Source of the DNA: Candidatus Gallimonas faecavium
GTDB lineage: Bacteria; Bacillota; Clostridia; Christensenellales; Borkfalkiaceae
Reading direction: 5' to 3'
Assembly: GCA_904391375.1 (NCBI GenBank)
Contig: CAJFMF010000004.1
Location: 1 to 36,522 of the forward strand
DNA length: 36,522 bases
Part shown: positions 9,520 to 18,411 of the stretch, piece after piece
Layout: each line of letters begins with the position of its first letter
How positions within the stretch are numbered: the stretch's first letter is position 1
Translations under genes and position numbers: made by a program
Notes under the pieces: model-generated
Seen by the model: only the letters and a program-made list of their open reading frames with translations
Told to the model about the DNA's origin: nothing
Database searches by the model: none

Positions 9520-10551
9520 ATGAAGATCGCAGTGGATTGCAGGTATCTCGGGAAATCGGGGATCGGGCGCGTGTGCGAAGGGATCCTCACCCATCTCGAC
9601 TATGCCGCAGACGAATATTATCTCATCGGGGACGCAAAGAAACTTGCGCCTTTTTCCGCTGCGCACATTGTCGCGGATACGAGCAATCCCTTTTCGCCGA
9701 AGGGGATGTTCTGCTTTCCGAAGGCGCTCAACCGCATTTGCGATTGTCTGATCGTTCCCAATTTCATCATCCCGTTCGGCGTCCGCATTCCCGTTTATTC
9801 GGTGATGCACGACCTCATCTTTCTCGATCTGCCCGCGATTATGACGCGGAGCAAAACGGATTATCTCATCAAAAAGACGCTCCTTGCGCGCTGCATGAAG
9901 AAGTCGCGGCGCATTGCCTGCGTCTCGGAATTTACGCGCTCGCGCTGCGAGCATTTTTTTCCGAAATTTGCCGCAAAATGCTTTGTGAACTACAACGGGC
10001 TTTCCGAGGACGTCCTTGCGTTCGATGCGCGCGGCGCCGTCAAGACGGATACGCTCGTCTACGTCGGAAACGTCAAGCCGCATAAGGGACTGAAAACGCT
10101 CATCGAGGCCTATCGGATGCTTCCGAAGGGAAAATATCGGTTAAAGATCATCGGCGAGCGGGAGGGGTTTCTGACCGGCATGACGGCGGACGACCTCGCC
10201 TGCGAGGGCGTGACGTTCACGGGCAGGCTCTCGGACGATGCACTGCTGACGGAGATCGCGTCGGCGGTCTTTTTGGTACAGCCGTCTTTCTATGAGGGCT
10301 TCGGCCTGCCGCCCCTCGAGGCGCTCTGGCTGGGGACGCGGCCGATCGTTTCGGATATCCCCGTGTTCCGTGAGATCTACGGCGATCTGCCCGTGACCTT
10401 TTTCCGCACGGGGGACGCGGCGTCTTTGCGGGATGCCGTTTTAAGTGCCGATCCCTGTGTACAGCCCGATCGGCAGAAAATCGCAGAAAAATACAGCTAT
10501 GCGCGGTTTGCGGCGACGCTGCGAGCCGTCATTTCGGAGGGAAAATCGTAA
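9520..10551 (+). CDS. Glycosyltransferase family 4
   Basis: MKIAVDCRYLGKSGIGRVCEGIL; YVGNVKPHKGLKTLIEAY; VQPSFYEGFGLPPLEALWLGTRPIVSDIPVFREI. Confidence 0.9.
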   Translation: MKIAVDCRYLGKSGIGRVCEGILTHLDYAADEYYLIGDAKKLAPFSAAHIVADTSNPFSPKGMFCFPKALNRICDCLIVPNFIIPFGVRIPVYSVMHDLIFLDLPAIMTRSKTDYLIKKTLLARCMKKSRRIACVSEFTRSRCEHFFPKFAAKCFVNYNGLSEDVLAFDARGAVKTDTLVYVGNVKPHKGLKTLIEAYRMLPKGKYRLKIIGEREGFLTGMTADDLACEGVTFTGRLSDDALLTEIASAVFLVQPSFYEGFGLPPLEALWLGTRPIVSDIPVFREIYGDLPVTFFRTGDAASLRDAVLSADPCVQPDRQKIAEKYSYARFAATLRAVISEGKS

Positions 10552-12093
10552 ATGCAGTCGGCTGTGACAAGCGGGACGTATGTCCGCCGCAACGAGAAGA
10601 GTACCGTCTATGTGACCGATTTGCTCATCGGCGTTATCGTCATTCTCGTTACGTTCCGCGGATTCATCGACAATTTCATCGGCTACGGGACTTTGTTGGT
10701 GGATGCCTGCTTTGCCGTCCTGCTCATCTGGGAACTCTATGCCTGCCTCACGGGAATGGTGAAGCGCAGCCGCTATGCGAAAGTGCTGCGTCTCTACCTC
10801 GCATGGGTCATCCTCTGCCTTGCCGTCGGCTTTTTCCAGGTGGTCGCGGGAAAGACGTCCCTGTATGACGCCGCCATCGGGTTCCGCAACAACAACGTCT
10901 ATACGGGGCTCTTCCTGATCGCGGCCCTGCGGCTCAATCGCGAGAGCATCCGCCGCTTTTACCGCATGTTCGTCAACTGCGGCGTGTTCATCTGCGCCTT
11001 TGCGATCGTGCAGTACGTCTTCCGCGACATCCTTCCCGACAGCCTCCTCGTCCTCGACGGCGAGGACATCTTCACGCTGCACGGCAGCGACGTCATCCGC
11101 GTCACGGGACTCATGGGCAACACCATCATCTTCGGCGGCTTTGCCATTGTCCTGTTCTCCCTCGTCTGGGCGGAACTCATCGCCAAAAAATACCGTCCCT
11201 TCCTGCTCTGGGTCAAGCTCGTCGTCATCGCGCTCGCCAACTATTTCACCTTCTCGCGTGCTTCGGTCGTCGGAATGGCCGCCGTCTTTGTCCTGGAATT
11301 CGTCCTCTACGGCTGCACGCACCGCCGCGCGATCGAATCCATCGTCATCACCGTCATCTTCTTGTTCCTCGCGCTTCTCGTCGTCTTTACCCTGTTCGGC
11401 GATTCCGTCATCATCCAGCGCCTGCTGGGACAGAACTCCGACTGGACGGCGGGCAGCGATGCCGGACACTTCAACATGATCGACCTCGCCGTCGAGGCGA
11501 TCGGCCAGAACTGGCTGATCGGCACGCTGATGGGGCAGAGCAACTCCGTCGTCACCGACGGCACGTTCTGGGCGTATCTGCTCGAAATGGGCGTCCCCGT
11601 GTTCCTCGTCTACTGCATTCTCCTGTTCTCGCTCCTGCTCATCGCCCTGCGCAACTGTAAGAGCAAGGACAAGATGACCTGCGGCCTCAGCATCGCCTAT
11701 ATCGGCATGAATGCCTATCTTCTGGTCTTTTCCTTCATCAACTCGGCCTATGCCGCCCGCAGCGTGCTCGTCTTTGTATGGCTGATCGGAGGCATGATGC
11801 TCGCTATCACCGCCAGAAAACCGCGGACGGCCGCGAGCGCCGCAGCAAAGGACTGTTCGTCGCGTTCCGACGTCCTGCCCGCGCAAAACTGTGAAAGCCG
11901 TTCCGAACGGACACACGCTCCCGAAGAAAATGCCTGCGGACGGCAGAGCGGACAGATCGCCAGAAAAACTGCGGGGGAGGAGAAATCCGATTGCGGACGG
12001 CAGAGCGAACTCGCCGCAGATCGCGCGGGCGAGCGGGAGAGGGCGGAAACAAGGGCGTGTCCGGCCGATCGGGACAAAGGAGACAGGACATGA
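10552..12093 (+). CDS. O-antigen polymerase-like (Wzy-type) membrane protein with long hydrophilic C-terminal tail
   Basis: Multiple hydrophobic segments, EPS-operon context, long loop (FGDSVIIQRLLGQNSDWTAGSDAGHFNMIDLAVEAIGQNWLIGTLMG) typical of O-antigen ligase/polymerase-like proteins; no motif is decisive. Confidence 0.75.
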   Translation: MQSAVTSGTYVRRNEKSTVYVTDLLIGVIVILVTFRGFIDNFIGYGTLLVDACFAVLLIWELYACLTGMVKRSRYAKVLRLYLAWVILCLAVGFFQVVAGKTSLYDAAIGFRNNNVYTGLFLIAALRLNRESIRRFYRMFVNCGVFICAFAIVQYVFRDILPDSLLVLDGEDIFTLHGSDVIRVTGLMGNTIIFGGFAIVLFSLVWAELIAKKYRPFLLWVKLVVIALANYFTFSRASVVGMAAVFVLEFVLYGCTHRRAIESIVITVIFLFLALLVVFTLFGDSVIIQRLLGQNSDWTAGSDAGHFNMIDLAVEAIGQNWLIGTLMGQSNSVVTDGTFWAYLLEMGVPVFLVYCILLFSLLLIALRNCKSKDKMTCGLSIAYIGMNAYLLVFSFINSAYAARSVLVFVWLIGGMMLAITARKPRTAASAAAKDCSSRSDVLPAQNCESRSERTHAPEENACGRQSGQIARKTAGEEKSDCGRQSELAADRAGERERAETRACPADRDKGDRT

Positions 12094-12839
12094 TTCCGAA
12101 GATTATTCATGCTTGCTGGCTGGGGAAGGCGGAGATGCCGGCCGACCAGAGAGAGTATGTGGAAGGCTGGAAACGGCTGCACCCCGACTGGGAAATCCGC
12201 ATCTGGACGGACGAGACGTTCTCGAAATATTATGACGAGAGCGCCTTTGTCAAGGAGGCGCTTGCGCGGAAGAAGTACGGATTTTTAAGCGATTATTTCC
12301 GTTTTACGGTGCTGTACCGCTTCGGCGGGGTCTACATTGACACCGACGTGGAGCTGTTCAAGCCGCTCGACGAATTTCTCGGGTATCGGATGTTCCTGGG
12401 ATTCATCTTTGACGATTCCATCGGGACGGCGCTGATCGGGACGGAGCCGGGCAATCCGCTGATGCTGGAGTGGCTGCATCGTCTGGAAGAGGATTTCGAG
12501 AAAAAGGGGACGTTTACGATCAGCAACGACTGGATCACGGGATATTTCTTGGAGCATTTCCCCGATTTTCGTCTCAACGGAAGGCGTCAATCCCTGCAAT
12601 GCGGGATAGAAGTGTTTCCCAAGGACTGGTTCGAGCGCTTTCAGACCAATCGCAGGAGCGGCGGGGGATATGCGGAACATCACTGTGCGGGATCGTGGAA
12701 GGACACGCACGCGCCCGCCTATAAAAAACTCATCCGCAAAGTGCTTCCGCGGCGGCTGATCTCGGCCATCGGCCATCGGATCGCCGTCAAAAACGCGCCC
12801 TATTACGGGGTTTATCTGGAACACAAAAAACGCAAATAA
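12090..12839 (+). CDS. GT32-like glycosyltransferase (DXD sugar-binding region, Gly_transf_sug)
   Basis: MIPKIIHACWLGKAEMP...W...HPDWEIRIWTDE...FLSDYFRFTVLYRFGGVYIDTDVELFKPLD; ATG overlaps preceding TGA. Confidence 0.88.
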   Translation: MIPKIIHACWLGKAEMPADQREYVEGWKRLHPDWEIRIWTDETFSKYYDESAFVKEALARKKYGFLSDYFRFTVLYRFGGVYIDTDVELFKPLDEFLGYRMFLGFIFDDSIGTALIGTEPGNPLMLEWLHRLEEDFEKKGTFTISNDWITGYFLEHFPDFRLNGRRQSLQCGIEVFPKDWFERFQTNRRSGGGYAEHHCAGSWKDTHAPAYKKLIRKVLPRRLISAIGHRIAVKNAPYYGVYLEHKKRK

Positions 12840-12881
12840 CGAAAGATAATACTCATCACGACAGACAAACGGGGGGATTTC

Positions 12882-13766
12882 ATGAAGGGAATCATTCTTG
12901 CAGGCGGGAGCGGGACACGGCTGTATCCGCTCACGACGGTGACGAGCAAACAGCTCCTGCCCGTCTACGACAAACCCATGATCTACTATCCGCTCTCCAC
13001 GCTCATGCTGGCGGGGATCCGCGAAATTCTGATCATCTCCACGCCCGAGGACACGCCGCGTTTCGAGCAGCTCTTCGGCGACGGCAAGGCGTACGGGCTT
13101 CAGCTCTCGTATGCCGTCCAGCCCACGCCCGGGGGACTTGCGCAGGCCTTTCTCATCGGCGAGGACTTCCTCGGAGAGGACGACGTCTGCATGGTCCTGG
13201 GGGACAACATCTTTTACGGGAACGGCCTCAAAAAGAACTTGCAGCGGGCGGCGGAGAACCTGCGCGAAAGACGGGCGACCGTGTTCGGGTACTACGTCCC
13301 CGATCCCGAGCGCTTCGGCGTCGTGGAATTCGACGCAAACGGCAAGGCGGTCTCCATCGAGGAAAAACCCGCACATCCGAAGTCCAATTATGCCGTCGTG
13401 GGATTGTATTTCTATCCCAATGACGTGGTGCGCGTCGCAAAGTCCATTCGTCCCTCCGCGCGCGGAGAGCTGGAGATCACCTCGGTCAATCAGGCCTACC
13501 TCGAACGCGACGCGCTCGAAGTAATCACGTTCGGGCGCGGCTTCACCTGGCTGGACACGGGGACGCATGAGTCCCTCGCCGACGCCACCGCGTTCGTGCG
13601 CATGATCGAGTGCCATGAAGGGCTCAAGATCAGCTGCATCGAGGAGATCGCCTACAAAAACGGCTGGATCGGCAGGGAGGAGCTCCTCGCGCAGGCAGAG
13701 CGCATGAAGAACAACGACTACGGAAAACACCTTTTCCAGGTCGCCGAGGGAAAAATCTTGTATTGA
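12882..13766 (+). CDS. rfbA: Glucose-1-phosphate thymidylyltransferase
   Basis: [79 protein letters not shown]. Confidence 0.96.
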   Translation: MKGIILAGGSGTRLYPLTTVTSKQLLPVYDKPMIYYPLSTLMLAGIREILIISTPEDTPRFEQLFGDGKAYGLQLSYAVQPTPGGLAQAFLIGEDFLGEDDVCMVLGDNIFYGNGLKKNLQRAAENLRERRATVFGYYVPDPERFGVVEFDANGKAVSIEEKPAHPKSNYAVVGLYFYPNDVVRVAKSIRPSARGELEITSVNQAYLERDALEVITFGRGFTWLDTGTHESLADATAFVRMIECHEGLKISCIEEIAYKNGWIGREELLAQAERMKNNDYGKHLFQVAEGKILY

Positions 13767-13777
13767 CGGGAAATGAC

Positions 13778-14758
13778 ATGGACGTATCCGTTATTATGAT
13801 CAATTACAACACGTTCGATCTGACGAAAGATGCCATCGAGAGCATCTTTTCGCAGACGGACGGGATCGCGTACGAGATCATTCTCGTGGACAATCTCTCT
13901 CCGGACGGATCGGGAGAGCGTCTGCGCGACTTGTTCGGCGAACGGATCGTCTACCTTCAGTCGGGCGGGAACCTCGGGACGTCCAAGGCGTTCAATCTGG
14001 GCATTTCCCGCGCCACGGGGAAATATGTCCTCTGGCTCAATACCGATATTTTACTGCGCGGGAACTTCATCGGGACGCTCTTTTCCTATATGGAGACACA
14101 CCCCGAATGCGGGATCTGCGGCGGAAACGTGTTCGATTTTGCGGGAAACCCCGCGCACTCGTTCCGCAAGGTGTTTCCCTGTCTGCGCGAGGAGCGGCGG
14201 GACAAGAGCCTTTTGCTCGCCGTCCTGAGAAAACTCTTTCGGAAGCCCTTCTTCAATCAGTTCAACTACACCGGACGGCCCATGGCGGTCGGGTACGTCA
14301 CGGGAGCGGATATGATGATCCGCTCCGCGCTCTTTTCGCGGATCGGCGCCTTCGACGAGGACATCTTCATGTACTCCGAAGAGGTCGAGTTCACCTGGCG
14401 CGCCGTTCACCGCGCCGGCATGACCGTCATGTCCATCCCCGACGCCGAGATCTGCCATCTGGAAGGGGCGAGCTTCGGCGCCAAAAAGAGCGCGTTCAGC
14501 GCTCGCAGATTTTCCAGCGGCCTGCACGGCTCGCTCGTCATGTACACAAAATGCTACGGCACGGATACGGCCGTCGCTTACCTTAAAATATTGCGCCGCG
14601 CCTATCGCAAGTTCGGGTTGGTCGCCGCTCTGCTCGGAATGCGCGACAAAAAGAAGATGTACGCCGAAAAACGCGCGATCGTCGAGGAACGGCTGGCGCA
14701 GTACGCGGCTTCCGCCGCAGACGGCGGGGGACAACACAACGCGGCACAGCGCAACTGA
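13778..14758 (+). CDS. Glycosyltransferase family 2 (rhamnosyltransferase-like)
   Basis: VSVIMINYNTFDLTKDAIESIFSQT...EIILVDNLSPDGS; NLGTSKAFNLGI; LWLNTDI; FMYSEEVEFTWR. Confidence 0.9.
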   Translation: MDVSVIMINYNTFDLTKDAIESIFSQTDGIAYEIILVDNLSPDGSGERLRDLFGERIVYLQSGGNLGTSKAFNLGISRATGKYVLWLNTDILLRGNFIGTLFSYMETHPECGICGGNVFDFAGNPAHSFRKVFPCLREERRDKSLLLAVLRKLFRKPFFNQFNYTGRPMAVGYVTGADMMIRSALFSRIGAFDEDIFMYSEEVEFTWRAVHRAGMTVMSIPDAEICHLEGASFGAKKSAFSARRFSSGLHGSLVMYTKCYGTDTAVAYLKILRRAYRKFGLVAALLGMRDKKKMYAEKRAIVEERLAQYAASAADGGGQHNAAQRN

Positions 14759-14891
14759 GTCCGCAGATTTTGCGGGCGATGGCGGGCAAAATTCGGTTGA
14801 AAAAGAGACGGGCCCGTTTGACACGGCGCTCGATTGATACGGGAGAAGTCCCGTGGAACCATAAGAGGAAACCTATTTCGGAGAAAGACAG

Positions 14892-15458
14892 ATGAACGTA
14901 ATCAAGACACCGCTCGAAGGGGCATTCATTGTAGAGCCGCAGGTGTTCGGCGACAACCGCGGCTGGTTTATGGAGACATACAACGAGAAAAAACTGCGGG
15001 ATGCGGGGATGGATGTTCCCGCTTTTGTGCAGGACAATCAGAGTTACAGCGCGCAGAAGGGGATCGTGCGCGGACTGCATTGTCAGCTTCCGCCCTATGC
15101 GCAGACCAAGCTCATCCGCTGTACGCGGGGAGCGATCGAGGACGTCATCGTCGACGTCCGCAAGGGCTCGCCCAGCTACGGAAAGCATTTCAAAGTGCTG
15201 CTTACGGCGGAGAACAAGCGCCAGCTCTATATTCCAAAGGGATTCCTGCACGGATTCGTGACCAGGACGGACGACGTGGAAGTGCAGTACAAGGTGGACG
15301 CCTACTATGAGAAATCCGCCGATCGCAGCGTCCGTTTCGACGATCCCGCCTTCGGGATCGCGTGGGACGTCTCCGATCCCGTGCTCTCCGAAAAGGACAA
15401 AAACGCGCCGCTGTTTGCGGACAGCGATGTCTCCTTCGTGTATGGGAGGGAGATATGA
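14892..15458 (+). CDS. rfbC: dTDP-4-dehydrorhamnose 3,5-epimerase
   Basis: FGDNRGWFMETYNEKKL, FVQDNQSYSAQKGIVRGLHCQ, LYIPKGFLHGF. Confidence 0.95.
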   Translation: MNVIKTPLEGAFIVEPQVFGDNRGWFMETYNEKKLRDAGMDVPAFVQDNQSYSAQKGIVRGLHCQLPPYAQTKLIRCTRGAIEDVIVDVRKGSPSYGKHFKVLLTAENKRQLYIPKGFLHGFVTRTDDVEVQYKVDAYYEKSADRSVRFDDPAFGIAWDVSDPVLSEKDKNAPLFADSDVSFVYGREI

Positions 15459-16324
15459 AAGTCCTTGTAACGGGGGCGCAGGGCCAGCTCGGCTATGATG
15501 TCTGCCGCCGCCTGACGGCGCTCGGCATCGAGCATCGGGGAATCGATCTCGCCGATCTGGACATCACCGACGAGCGCGCCGTGCAGGCGTATGTGAGCGA
15601 CTACGCGCCCGACGTCATCATGCACAATGCCGCCTATACCGCGGTCGACCGCGCCGAAACGGAGCCTGCGCTCTGCCGGAACGTCAACGCGAACGGGACG
15701 AAATACCTCGCCGAGAGCGCGGCGCGCGCAGGGGCGAAGTTCGTCTATATCTCGACGGACTATGTCTTTGACGGGGAGAAAAAGGGGGCATATCGTCCCG
15801 ACGATCTCCCGTGTCCCGTGTCTGTCTACGGGAGCACCAAAGAGGAGGGCGAGCGCTTCGTCCGTGCGGCGACCGATCGGCATTTCATCGTCCGCATCTC
15901 CTGGGTGTTCGGCCTGCACGGAAAGAACTTCGTGAGGACGATGCTGCGCCTTGCCGAGACGCACGACACCCTCAATGTCGTCTGCGACCAGGTGGGATCG
16001 CCCACCTACACCGCCGATCTCGCCGTGCTGCTCTGCGACATGATCCGCACGGAGAAATACGGAACTTACCATGCCACCAATGCGGGGATCTGCAGCTGGT
16101 ATGACTTCGCCTGCGAGATCTTCCGTCAGGCGGGAAAAGACGTGCGGGTTGTACCCGTGACGACGGAGGAATACCTTCGCATGGCGCCGCAGCAGGCAAA
16201 GCGCCCGAAAAATTCCGTCATGGAACAGGATAAACTGGTGCGGAACGGCTTTGCGCTCCTGCCCGACTGGAAGGACGCGCTGGCGCGCTATCTTGCGCAG
16301 CTGCGGGAGAACCATGAGGCTTGA
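15455..16324 (+). CDS. rfbD: dTDP-4-dehydrorhamnose reductase
   Basis: MKVLVTGAQGQLGYDVCRRL, NAAYTAVDRAE, YISTDYVFDG, RISWVFGLHGKNFV, GSPTYTADLA. Confidence 0.95.
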   Translation: MKVLVTGAQGQLGYDVCRRLTALGIEHRGIDLADLDITDERAVQAYVSDYAPDVIMHNAAYTAVDRAETEPALCRNVNANGTKYLAESAARAGAKFVYISTDYVFDGEKKGAYRPDDLPCPVSVYGSTKEEGERFVRAATDRHFIVRISWVFGLHGKNFVRTMLRLAETHDTLNVVCDQVGSPTYTADLAVLLCDMIRTEKYGTYHATNAGICSWYDFACEIFRQAGKDVRVVPVTTEEYLRMAPQQAKRPKNSVMEQDKLVRNGFALLPDWKDALARYLAQLRENHEA

Positions 16325-17153
16325 CGCAGTTACCGTTCTCTACCGTCCGACGGCGGAGGACGTCGCAAATATCCTGCAGTATGCGCCGCTCTTTCATCGG
16401 CTCTTTCTGCTTGACAATTCCGAGCAGACGGATGAAGCCATCGTCCGACCGCTTCAGGCGGCGCCGAATGCCGTCTTTCTCTCCATGGGCGGCAACCGCG
16501 GGATTGCGGCGGCGCTTCGGAAGGGAATGGCGCTCGCGGCGGAGGACGGCGCCGATTTTTGCCTGACAATGGACCAGGACAGCGTATTTCCGACCGAACG
16601 TATGCCGCAAATCGTGTCCTATCTCGCGCGGGAGGACGCGGACGAATACGGCATTATCGCCCTCAACATCAACGGCACGGGGGCGGAGAGGGGACTTATT
16701 CCCGTCAAGGTCTGGATCACGTCGGGGAATTTTGTCAACATGAAAAATTACGCCGCGATCGACGGCTTCCGCGAGGAGCTGTTCATCGACTCGGTGGATT
16801 TTGACCTCGACCGTCAGTTTCACGCCATAGGGAAAAAGATCGCCTATATCGGGGAGATCAGCCTGCGCCACAAGATCGGCGCGCCCGTTCGCAGGAAGTT
16901 CCTCGGGCGTGCGGTGACGGTCACCAATCACAGTCCCGTGCGCTGTTACTATCGCTTCCGCAACAACTATGTGCTCTATCATGAGGACAAGACCTTCTAT
17001 CGCGACATCTATCGCGCAGATCGCAAACAGCTCTGGAAAATCCTTCTCTTTGAGAAAGAGAAATTCAAAAAATGGAAGATGATCCGCCTGGGGATCCGCC
17101 ATGCAAAACGGCGGCAACTCGGCCCGCTTCCGACGGAGGACTCGAATGTATAA
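16314..17153 (+). CDS. Glycosyltransferase family 2 (rhamnosyltransferase-like)
   Basis: MRLDAVTVLYRPTAEDVANIL...FLLDNSEQTDE...GGNRGIAAALRKGMALAAEDGADFCLTMDQDSVFP; overlaps rfbD stop. Confidence 0.88.
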   Translation: MRLDAVTVLYRPTAEDVANILQYAPLFHRLFLLDNSEQTDEAIVRPLQAAPNAVFLSMGGNRGIAAALRKGMALAAEDGADFCLTMDQDSVFPTERMPQIVSYLAREDADEYGIIALNINGTGAERGLIPVKVWITSGNFVNMKNYAAIDGFREELFIDSVDFDLDRQFHAIGKKIAYIGEISLRHKIGAPVRRKFLGRAVTVTNHSPVRCYYRFRNNYVLYHEDKTFYRDIYRADRKQLWKILLFEKEKFKKWKMIRLGIRHAKRRQLGPLPTEDSNV

Positions 17154-18168
17154 ATTTCTGGTGACCGGCGGCGCCGGCTTTAACGGGGGGAATTTCTGTC
17201 ATTATATGGTGAACAAATATCCGGACGACGTCTTTGTCTGTCTGGATGCGCTCACTTACGCGGGGAACATGGAGACGCTCGCGCCCATTCTCGACAAGCC
17301 CAATTTCTCCTTTGTCCACGGCAACATCTGCGACAGAGAGCTCGTCTTTTCGCTCTTTGAAAGGGAGAAGTTTGACTTTGTCGTCAACTTCGCGGCGGAG
17401 AGCCACGTCGATCGCTCCATCGAAAATCCGCGGATCTTCCTGGAGACCAATATCCTCGGGACGCAGACGCTGATGGACGCCTGCCGCAAATACGGGATCC
17501 GACGCTATCATCAGGTCTCCACCGACGAGGTGTACGGCGACCTTCCGCTCGACCGTCCCGATCTCTTCTTCACGGAGGAGACGCCCATCCGCACGTCCAG
17601 CCCGTACAGCGCGTCCAAGGCGGGGGCGGATCTGCTCGTCATGGCCTATCACCGTACCTTCGGCCTGCCCGTGACCGTCAGCCGCTGTTCCAACAACTAC
17701 GGCCCCTATCATTTCCCCGAAAAACTCATCCCGCTCGTCATCAAGAAGGCGCTTGCGGATGAGCCCATTCCCGTCTACGGAAACGGCGCAAACGTGCGCG
17801 ACTGGCTGCACGTCCACGACCACTGCACCGCGATCGACTGCATTCTGCGCAAGGGCAGGGACGGCGAAGTGTACAACATCGGCGGCCACAACGAAAAGAG
17901 CAATCTGGAGGTCGTCCGAACCATCCTTCACGCGCTCGGCAAGCCCGAAAGCCTCATCACCTTCGTCAAAGACCGCGCAGGCCACGATCTGCGCTATGCG
18001 ATGGACCCGACCAAGATCATGACCGAACTCGGCTGGAAACCGCAGTACACCTTCGAGACGGGCATTGGCCCGACCATTCAGTGGAATCTCGATCATCAGG
18101 ACTGGCTCGCCAACATCATCTCCGGCGAATATCTCCGCTTCATGGAGAAGAACTATCGGCGCAACTGA
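17146..18168 (+). CDS. rfbB: dTDP-glucose 4,6-dehydratase
   Basis: VTGGAGFNGGNF, FAAESHVDRSIENP, STDEVYGDL, SPYSASKAGADLL, RCSNNYGPYHFPEKLIP. Confidence 0.94.
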   Translation: MYKFLVTGGAGFNGGNFCHYMVNKYPDDVFVCLDALTYAGNMETLAPILDKPNFSFVHGNICDRELVFSLFEREKFDFVVNFAAESHVDRSIENPRIFLETNILGTQTLMDACRKYGIRRYHQVSTDEVYGDLPLDRPDLFFTEETPIRTSSPYSASKAGADLLVMAYHRTFGLPVTVSRCSNNYGPYHFPEKLIPLVIKKALADEPIPVYGNGANVRDWLHVHDHCTAIDCILRKGRDGEVYNIGGHNEKSNLEVVRTILHALGKPESLITFVKDRAGHDLRYAMDPTKIMTELGWKPQYTFETGIGPTIQWNLDHQDWLANIISGEYLRFMEKNYRRN

Positions 18169-18193
18169 ACGATGCGCTCTGCGGGACGGCATA

Positions 18194-18219
18194 GCGCGCC
18201 GCCCGATCGGGCGGCGCGC
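18194..18219. repeat. Perfect 26-bp palindrome after rfbB
   Basis: GCGCGCCGCCCGA/TCGGGCGGCGCGC is its own reverse complement. Confidence 0.9.
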
Positions 18220-18357
18220 CGCAATCCCGTGCGGGGATATTTCTGCCGCGTGCGACTGCCATAATGTCGTAAAACCCGTATGAGCGTTGCGCGCCGCACC
18301 CGTGCGGGGACATTCCTGCGCGCGAGACTGCCATAATGCCGTAAAAGACATATGGAC
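18214..18357. repeat. Two imperfect tandem copies (period about 75 bp) of an intergenic sequence
   Basis: 18214-18286 and 18289-18357 share GCGCGCCGCA..CCCGTGCGGGGA.ATT.CTGC...GACTGCCATAATG.CGTAAAA...TATG..CG. Confidence 0.85.
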
Positions 18358-18411
18358 GGCGGCGTGCGGCGCGCGTGCATCGCGGCGTTTCGCAGCGGCC
18401 AAACTTATTCT

